18,955 bases of DNA from assembly GCA_028065135.1 (NCBI GenBank), contig JAPTWR010000032.1, forward strand, positions 1 to 18,955, written 5' to 3'. Shown here in pieces: positions 15,401 through 18,955 of the stretch. This DNA is from Acidithiobacillus sp. GTDB lineage: Bacteria > Pseudomonadota > Gammaproteobacteria > Acidithiobacillales > Acidithiobacillaceae. Numbering within the stretch: the stretch's first letter is position 1; every line of letters starts with the position of its first letter. Position numbers and translations under genes: made by a program. The notes under the pieces are model-generated. The model did no database searches. It was not told the origin of the DNA and saw nothing but the letters and a program-made list of their open reading frames with translations.

Positions 15401-16230
15401 AGTCCGCGCGCCTGCCGCTGCAGGTTAATGACTTTTTTCAAGTCATCGTCGGTGACCTGCACGTCCATCAGCATCAGCGCCCGTCCGGGTAAGTGCAACG
15501 GGTCCGGACGATGTTGATACAGTCCACCAGATCCACAGTCCGCCCCAGCATCGAAACTCAGTCTTTCCGGTTGCCAAACCGTGGTGTCTATCAATGACCG
15601 CAAAAGCTTCGCGCCAGACTTGCTGGTTTCCACATGGCCTAGACCACTCAGCCAACAGCGGGCATCAATGTTGGCTCCGATGGCCGGAATATCACTTGCG
15701 TTAGCTACACGCACAAAAATGTGCATGCCGCGCAGCCCGTTGAGTTCGGTGCCGTCATCCTTGTATATAAATGATGATGCCGAAGCGGAGATGAGCATAT
15801 CGCATTGCGCCAGGGCAGGGACTACCTTGATCAGCATATCCCGCAGTTCAAAAGGATCCGGGGCTTCTGCAAGGGTTTTAGGAGGATCGTAGTCAAGAAG
15901 CAAAATACCCTGTTGCTGGTCGGGATATTCAAAAACCCCACGGCTCCGTGCGATTGCTCCCGGCTTGCCTTTGACACCGCCCTTCGTGAGGACCCGAAGC
16001 GGTTTGCCCACGCTGGCGCCTTTTGGGACACCGAAGGTCAGCGCCTGGGTCACGTTCAAACCATGGATGACATTTTTCAGGCTGGCGAGGTCAGTGATCT
16101 GGAGCGCCTCGGCATATCCGGAGCGCATGTTGCCGCCTTTGCCCTTGACCAGTTTGCCGTCCGCATCCAGGGTAAACCGTTTGGAGATCGGGGTGTCCGA
16201 GGTGATCTTTGTGAGGTGGATGGCGTTCAT
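12457..16230 (-). CDS. Primase-helicase replication protein (AEP-like primase, PriCT-2, SF2-like helicase)
   Basis: This 1257-aa protein is probably the initiator/replicase of the element. The N-terminal part resembles archaeo-eukaryotic primase: LLLDYDPP (110-117, Asp113/Asp115), GLRGMHIFVRV (165-175) and a third acidic region near DTTVWQPERLSFDA (215-228). PriCT-2-like sequence lies at about 315-392 (LMHIPADCGYELWVKIGMAL). The ATPase part has Walker A TTGVGKST (476-483), Walker B VIVDEA (660-665), MDATLDASAK (833-842, resembling SF2 motif III) and QAIGRLRSA (1049-1057, resembling motif VI). Four cysteines between Walker A and B (525, 552, 575, 580, with nearby His) may bind a metal. It starts at 16230 with AAGGAGGTGGCAGC and overlaps the upstream gene as ATGA. 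It is the last gene of the rep operon. The C-terminal 200 residues match nothing I recognise. Confidence 0.82.
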   Translation of the reverse strand: MNAIHLTKITSDTPISKRFTLDADGKLVKGKGGNMRSGYAEALQITDLASLKNVIHGLNVTQALTFGVPKGASVGKPLRVLTKGGVKGKPGAIARSRGVFEYPDQQQGILLLDYDPPKTLAEAPDPFELRDMLIKVVPALAQCDMLISASASSFIYKDDGTELNGLRGMHIFVRVANASDIPAIGANIDARCWLSGLGHVETSKSGAKLLRSLIDTTVWQPERLSFDAGADCGSGGLYQHRPDPLHLPGRALMLMDVQVTDDDLKKVINLQRQARGLAELPDFETEKAVARKKATPGAVRLDKPQKPSALDDAKRNELFKALMHIPADCGYELWVKIGMALATVEGGFELWDAWSAKGAGYPGQSELRYKFSTLSGYSVTLGTLFHIAAEFGYTRPVRGRTVSLPVRPMTPDEWQALHESERQKNTVAEVVEVTAAREILRQVMWRWVGAVKDRAKKSGDDNKLDIPAIIEAIEITTGVGKSTLIREFIPIFKQFGLHVVVVAKDKKQAEEYEKAGAFFRRGRECRDKTVIDDKTGESWTLTGFDQGIVNHCPHSKKDGPVGRLAESEHMISEMCRSGHCAHGNQLMLERSEAAGKQASQTVVKFFKDFPSLRHTVHACTWIPHFEQAQSESVRVVVGAGLGTGDLLREAGFSSTQVDGVIVDEAVEWVHTNSLSLDDIRKIIVKLEKLVAAINDHSSKLAKDALKDDGFTVTDMPQKERDAILGALALFKGVVPVLGQATLDAKEGEYISAPVELADLVKDAKTYIGKHGNSWEQSTWERWLTLTASPLRIAFEIVRAAVAGSLTVREGRLNGVYYHPVIEEVAGVIPLLIMDATLDASAKAVITAKGGTVTRIIAKQAVEIRVDPRRFYSLLNPDDKDYEKRLNQEVEEIMTAKKRNEDETGGECGVIARRQVAIQVLSARARISVEEIEEMTSDERWDLSVRHSVGWWGWHDKAHDHWRDLDGLLLWGQPPVPEFVWAEKWEGHRALLIQLGLALPDELPHWDNKWEKKLWIAVNADHQQLSKCRLPANQVVREWMLDCIAALRVQAIGRLRSANRTPDQGSALVYVVGGAPVAGLGQHGLEIAEFERIVGGTTGEERRAARHAARLDDAASAAVAVALKNGSVTRDNVRGEMIENGVCPTTVKDTHAGGTNPDAVRHATYQEMIAENPWMAPWLECNGRNARIVKALQREIAEKGAETTRNLLFKLRVLWETALRDLDAVPALARAVLESTMETSQGYQHAAAVMLEIFDPPG

Positions 16231-16997
16231 GCTGCCACCTCCTTCACCACATGCTGTCTCTTCTGGTGCACCGGTTTTGCTTTCTTTGCTTTCGGCGAAG
16301 AAGTGGCAACGACCACCGGCGGGGTGCCGGGAAAGTACGAAGGAACCCCAAACATCAAGGTTTCGCTGATGAACTGGCGAAGACCAGGGGCGTTTCTCTG
16401 CGCATGGCCGTTTACGATCTGGCGAACCCGGCGCGTTGATTTGCCCAGCTTTTCGGCTATTTCGAGAGTCGATTTGCCAGCCAGCATCAACGTCAGAACG
16501 TCAGCATGCTTGCCCTTATAGACCGAGAGCACATACCCGGCGGCCCGCGAAATTTTCGCGTTCACGGTATGGTAAAACCCTTCCGCCTCAATGCAGTCGC
16601 TGCCGCTGGCATCCCATCGCAACAGTTGTTGGTTGATTACTTTTGCAGAACGACGACGGCGATTCTCTGGAGCAAGCCCATGTGTGCCGCCTTTGCGTCG
16701 TCCGGTGCGGGGAACGTCAACCATAACGCGGTCGTGCCGATTTGCTTCTTGCTTCTCGGTCAGGTAAAGCTGGTCGTCGTCACAAGCCAAGTAGTCATGC
16801 TCACGCAAGAAGCGGACGCCCAAATCTGGATCGGCAAACTCGCGCATGAGACGCGCAGGTGTGCACCAATCCGCAAGCGCTGGGTCTGCGCATTCGTCTT
16901 CAGCGTTGTCGCGATAATCGGCCTCACGCTGAGCCTGAATATCCATGGTGTGATCGAGGAACGGAACGTCTTCGACGAGGTAGGCGGCGCGGATCAT
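16227..16997 (-). CDS. Helix-turn-helix protein of the replication operon
   Basis: This 256-aa protein has an acidic N-terminal half, a basic stretch (RTGRRKGGTHGLAPENRRRR, about 97-116), a helix-turn-helix resembling LuxR/sigma-4 or resolvase types (VLTLMLAGKSTLEIAEKLGK, about 167-186, then STRRVRQIVNG) and a Lys-rich C-terminal tail. The start at 16997 has AAAGGGGGTGCGAA upstream. It overlaps both neighbours by ATGA (16994-16997 and 16227-16230), so all three rep-operon proteins are translationally coupled. It probably binds DNA as a replication accessory factor or autoregulator. That role is inferred from the operon. Confidence 0.7.
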   Translation of the reverse strand: MIRAAYLVEDVPFLDHTMDIQAQREADYRDNAEDECADPALADWCTPARLMREFADPDLGVRFLREHDYLACDDDQLYLTEKQEANRHDRVMVDVPRTGRRKGGTHGLAPENRRRRSAKVINQQLLRWDASGSDCIEAEGFYHTVNAKISRAAGYVLSVYKGKHADVLTLMLAGKSTLEIAEKLGKSTRRVRQIVNGHAQRNAPGLRQFISETLMFGVPSYFPGTPPVVVATSSPKAKKAKPVHQKRQHVVKEVAA

Positions 16998-17503
16998 TTC
17001 GCACCCCCTTTGACAGCAGCAAGGGCAATGCGCGGACGACCTACCCTGTTTTTTGCAGGCGCAAGGGCCGGTCTGGTGGTGTATGCGGGGCGGCTATCAA
17101 GCCAGGCGGCAACGGCTGCGGGGGTCCACCTGGGACCGCGGGCGCCAGGAATCTGAATCGCTTTGGGGAGAAGATGAGGGGTACGGCTGTATACGTTCTG
17201 GAGGGTTTTTGTGCTTATGCTGAGAAGGTCAGACAGGTCAGCTTGGGTGAGAAGACGGAAGTGCCTCTCGGGGTCTGGATCGCCGTCATCGTTGCCATCG
17301 CCAGATGCCGCACTGCTGCGCATGCCCTCTCGCTGCCGCCGATGACGCGGGGCGCTTCTGTGCTGTTGGGTTGGTGCTGCATTGGATTTGCGCATATTGC
17401 GCGTGCGTTCGACAAGATAGCCGTAGCTGTCAATATAGTATTGTTTGTCAAACTCTTTTTGAAGTGCGCGAATGTCGCGTTCGGAATGTTTGATAAGGCC
17501 CAT
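16994..17503 (-). CDS. AlpA/excisionase-type HTH protein, first gene of the replication operon
   Basis: This 169-aa protein has a positively charged N-terminal region with a helical start (LIKHSERDIRALQKEFDKQY), a disordered Arg/Ser/Asp-rich linker (about 38-80), then a winged-helix domain of the AlpA/MerR-like HTH_17 kind: FRLLTQADLSDLLSISTKTL (82-101), then RTPHLLPKAI, then GARGPRWTPAAVAAWLDSRP. The tail is basic. The frame is open to 17641, but the ATG at 17503 has AGAGGAAA upstream and gives a plausible N-terminus, so I chose it. Proteins of this kind act as excisionases or transcription regulators in integrated elements. Here it is co-transcribed with the primase-helicase and lies about 600 bp from the integrase, so it could link excision with replication (inference). 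Confidence 0.75.
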   Translation of the reverse strand: MGLIKHSERDIRALQKEFDKQYYIDSYGYLVERTRNMRKSNAAPTQQHRSAPRHRRQREGMRSSAASGDGNDDGDPDPERHFRLLTQADLSDLLSISTKTLQNVYSRTPHLLPKAIQIPGARGPRWTPAAVAAWLDSRPAYTTRPALAPAKNRVGRPRIALAAVKGGAK

Positions 17504-17555
17504 ATCGATTTCCTCTGTCGCGGTTGATGGAGCTCTTCTTTTAAACCGAGGGCGC

Positions 17556-17567
17556 TGGGCGCGCCCA
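17556..17567. promoter_or_regulatory. 12-bp perfect palindrome in the rep-operon leader
   Basis: TGGGCGCGCCCA is a perfect palindrome lying between the candidate promoter (17613-17640) and the start at 17503. It is a plausible operator for autoregulation by one of the two HTH proteins of the operon, but GC-rich palindromes also occur by chance. Confidence 0.35.
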
Positions 17568-17612
17568 TGGCACGAAAAGAGGAGACAGTGCATCGAATAT
17601 CTTCGACAAGTC

Positions 17613-17640
17613 CAATATACCATGCCCAGCATCATGTGCA
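17613..17640 (-). promoter_or_regulatory. Candidate sigma-70 promoter of the replication operon
   Basis: On the minus strand, TTGCAC (17640-17635) and TATATT (17618-17613) are separated by 16 bases. They lie about 110 bases upstream of the first rep-operon start codon. No other strong promoter-like pair is visible between this point and the gene. Confidence 0.5.
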
Positions 17641-17672
17641 AGCATTTTTTACCTTCCAGATCAACAAGATAT

Positions 17673-17700
17673 ATAACGCTATGTTGTATATAATAGCGTT
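17673..17700. repeat. AT-rich 9-bp inverted repeat upstream of the rep operon
   Basis: TAACGCTAT (17673-17681) and ATAGCGTTA (17692-17700) are perfect inverted repeats around an AT-only or nearly AT-only 10-base centre. The site is about 33 bases upstream of the -35 of the candidate rep promoter. It could be an operator, an origin element that melts easily, or an integrase/excisionase accessory site. Confidence 0.55.
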
Positions 17701-17763
17701 AAAATTGGCAGAAACGTTGAGAATTAAGGCGTAAAATTATTTTGAGGTTGGGCGCACCCCCGT

Positions 17764-17790
17764 CTGGACAATCTGGACACTGGCTGGACA
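17764..17790 (+). repeat. Three direct repeats of CTGGACA
   Basis: CTGGACA occurs at 17764-17770, 17773-17779 and 17784-17790 (spacing 9 and 11 bases; the last two share CTGGACACTG). The repeats lie between the rep-operon promoter region and the tRNA fragment. Candidate roles are iterons of the replication origin or arm-type binding sites for integrase/excisionase. Confidence 0.5.
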
Positions 17791-17910
17791 CTGAGAAAAG
17801 GGAACAAGGGGGAATATTAGAGAATTGCAGGGAATGAGGTCATTGATAACGGCATGTTTTTATTATCATTATCGTAGTATCTCGTTGATACGTAATGCAC
17901 CAAAAAGGGG

Positions 17911-17973
17911 CAAAAAGGGACTTAAAATCCCTCTCCGAATGGAATGCGGGTTCGAGTCCCGCCCTGGGCACCA
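17911..17973 (+). other. 3' part of a tRNA-Leu(UAA) gene; attachment-site core
   Basis: This can be folded as the last three quarters of a tRNA-Leu. Anticodon stem AGGGA / TCCCT (17916-17920, 17928-17932) encloses loop CTTAAAA with anticodon TAA. Variable arm TCC-GAAT-GGA spans 17934-17943, T-arm GCGGG-TTCGAGT-CCCGC spans 17946-17962, and the acceptor strand CCTGGGC with A and encoded CCA spans 17963-17973. The matching 5' acceptor strand (GCCCAGG) and D-arm are absent upstream, so this is not a functional tRNA gene by itself. A tRNA 3' end directly before an integrase gene is the classic core of an att site. It would restore an intact tRNA gene after integration. Confidence 0.88.
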
Positions 17974-17987
17974 GAATAAAAACAAGG

Positions 17988-18017
17988 GGTTGGGCAAAAT
18001 GGTCCAACCTTTTTTTA
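17988..18017 (+). terminator. Intrinsic terminator just after the tRNA fragment
   Basis: Stem GGTTGG / CCAACC (17988-17993, 18004-18009) with a 10-base loop is followed by eight T residues (18010-18017). It lies 14 bases after the CCA. It would end transcription of the tRNA-Leu gene reconstituted by integration and shield the integrase from tRNA read-through. Confidence 0.88.
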
Positions 18018-18033
18018 TTGCCGCTTGAATAAA

Positions 18034-18084
18034 TGATGCAATTATGATGCACTTGGGCCTGATTCAGTGCATCAGGAGTGCATC
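18034..18084. promoter_or_regulatory. Symmetric TGATGCA / TGCATCA boxes before the integrase gene
   Basis: Two direct TGATGCA boxes (18034-18040, 18045-18051) are mirrored by TGCATCA (18068-18074) and TGCATCG (18079-18085, last base mismatched). Each pair is spaced 11 bp and the pairs are 16 bases apart. The fourth box touches the integrase start codon and overlaps its ribosome-binding area (AGGAG, 18073-18077, lies between boxes 3 and 4). This looks like an operator for integrase control or integrase arm sites. Confidence 0.6.
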
Positions 18085-18086
18085 GC

Positions 18087-18955
18087 ATGGCGACTATCAC
18101 CCCGCGCAAAGACCAGGACGGCAACGTCATCGGCTACCAGGCACAGGTCAGGAAGCGCGGGCATCCGACGCAGACGAAAACCTTTCGCGGGAAGCGTGAT
18201 GCGGAAGCTTGGGCAAGGCTCATAGAGTCCGAAATGGAACGCGGGCTGTGGCGAGATCGCTCAGAATCCGAAGGCACGACCCTGTCGCAGTGTATCGAGC
18301 GGTATCTCGCGGAAGTTACACCGCGCAAGAAAAACAGCCGACCGGAAGTCTTGAAGCTGCAGCAATGGCTGGGTCGGCCCATCGCGAAGCGGTTTATGTC
18401 CGCCATTCGCGGGCGCGATGTCGCCGAGGCGATCAAGGATATGGAAGGGGAAGGTAAGGCTGGGAATACAATTCGCCTGCACCTGGCGGTCCTAAGTCAT
18501 TTGTTCAAGGTGGCAAAAACAGAATGGGGCATGGAGGCCATCAGCAATCCCGTTGAGTCCGTGCGGAAGCCAAAGCTGCCGCAAGGCAGGGAAAGGCGAT
18601 TGGTAGGCAACGAGGAAGAGCGGCTGCTGGATGCCTGTCGGCAGGATGAAAACCCGGTCATTGTCTATATAGTGCAATTCGCGATTGAAACGGCCATGCG
18701 GAGGTCGGAGATATGCGGATTGCGCTGGGAAAACGTGAATCTGGCTGGAAGGGTAGCACTGTTGCCTGATACGAAAAACTGCACGGTGCGCCGGGTCCCG
18801 CTGTCGTCGGTTGCCGTGTCTGTGCTGACCGCCCTTCCCCGCCGACTGGATGGTCTGGTGTGGGATGTGAAGGCTGATACGGTGACGCGGTCATTCGAAC
18901 GGGCCTGCCGACGCGCCGCCATCACCGGCCTAACCTTCCACGATCTGCGCCATGA
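18087..18955 (+). CDS. int: Tyrosine-recombinase integrase (partial, runs off right edge)
   Basis: At least 289 residues are visible and the gene is cut by the window end. The N-terminal arm-binding-like part (ITPRKDQDGNVIGYQAQVRK) matches the usual start of phage/ICE integrases. It is followed by a core-binding helical domain (about 65-160) and the start of the catalytic domain: ETAMRRSEICGLRW (201-214, catalytic Arg205), PDTKN (lysine 230) and TFHDLRH (283-289, His285 and Arg288). The final box with the nucleophilic Tyr lies beyond the window. The start at 18087 has AGGAG nine bases upstream. Position directly after the tRNA-Leu fragment supports site-specific integration at that tRNA gene. 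Confidence 0.93.
   Translation, partial: MATITPRKDQDGNVIGYQAQVRKRGHPTQTKTFRGKRDAEAWARLIESEMERGLWRDRSESEGTTLSQCIERYLAEVTPRKKNSRPEVLKLQQWLGRPIAKRFMSAIRGRDVAEAIKDMEGEGKAGNTIRLHLAVLSHLFKVAKTEWGMEAISNPVESVRKPKLPQGRERRLVGNEEERLLDACRQDENPVIVYIVQFAIETAMRRSEICGLRWENVNLAGRVALLPDTKNCTVRRVPLSSVAVSVLTALPRRLDGLVWDVKADTVTRSFERACRRAAITGLTFHDLRH

Larger units (their letters stand above)
1..18955. mobile_element. Conjugative, probably integrative element (internal segment)
   Basis: The window combines a transfer module (relaxase, coupling protein, DotA/TraY), an stb-like stability module, a primase-helicase replication module and a tyrosine integrase next to a tRNA-Leu fragment. Together these define an ICE or an integrative conjugative plasmid. 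Neither outer boundary can be placed, because genes run off both edges and most mating-pair-formation genes are absent from the window. Whether it is chromosomal or a free plasmid cannot be decided from this sequence, although the tRNA fragment/integrase order favours a circular form or a tandem junction. Confidence 0.8.

Noticed and set aside
17504..17641. N-terminal extension of the AlpA-like gene to the ATG at 17641
   Set aside because: The extension would cover the candidate -10 box and the 12-bp palindrome. Its composition is unlike the rest, and the ATG at 17503 has a proper ribosome binding site.
17840..18130. Minus-strand open frame of 96 codons crossing the tRNA fragment
   Set aside because: It contains the phrase VPRAGLEPAFHS, a well-known false translation of the antisense of tRNA T-arms, and it lies over the tRNA fragment, terminator and integrase start.
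1..18955. CRISPR array, insertion sequence or transposase
   Set aside because: No regularly spaced repeats with unique spacers and no transposase-like protein are visible; the repeats found are short operator-like sites.

Overview
The window is the backbone of a self-transmissible mobile element: a conjugative plasmid or integrative conjugative element (ICE) of a proteobacterium, with moderately high GC. Evidence for this is a MOBF-type relaxase, a VirD4/TraD-type coupling protein, a DotA/TraY-type mating-channel protein, an R388-like stb-type segregation operon, a primase-helicase replication module and a tyrosine integrase beside a piece of a CCA-encoding tRNA-Leu(UAA) gene. The sequence does not identify the host species. 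I see no cargo such as resistance, metal or metabolic genes.

Layout. Positions 1-135 hold the end of an unknown plus-strand gene. A minus-strand transfer block follows: orf233 (8857-8156), relaxase/helicase (8159-4986), orf104 (4916-4602), coupling protein (4605-2572) and DotA/TraY (2508-208), closed by an intrinsic terminator at 146-172. Positions 8858-9318 are non-coding, rich in inverted and direct repeats, and are the best candidate for oriT. On the plus strand, three genes (9319-11182) resemble stbABC of R388: a small HTH protein, a ParA/MinD-like ATPase and a protein with a C-terminal membrane anchor. They end at a terminator at 11211-11235. Positions 11236-11530 are non-coding with a dense series of stem-loops (11298-11462). 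A two-gene minus-strand operon of unknown function (12293-11531) follows. Next comes a three-gene minus-strand replication operon (17503-12457): an AlpA-like HTH protein, a second HTH protein and a 1257-aa primase-helicase. Positions 17504-18086 are non-coding and hold a promoter, palindromes, short direct repeats, the tRNA-Leu 3' fragment, a terminator and symmetric TGATGCA boxes. The integrase starts at 18087 and runs off the right edge.

How it works together. The relaxase would nick oriT and hand DNA to the coupling protein, which feeds a type IVB (IncI/Dot-Icm-like) channel, of which DotA/TraY is the only component seen here. The stb-like operon probably balances segregation with transfer. 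The primase-helicase would copy the excised circle. The most striking regulatory signal is a 20-bp motif (TGTTTCCGCTTGGCACACAT-like) found four times, each in the same orientation and 26-36 bases before the start codon of a transfer or stb transcription unit. It appears to unify these genes into one regulon.

The order 'element end, tRNA 3' fragment, integrase' is what an attP site (circular form) or a tandem-integration junction looks like, not a simple chromosomal attL.
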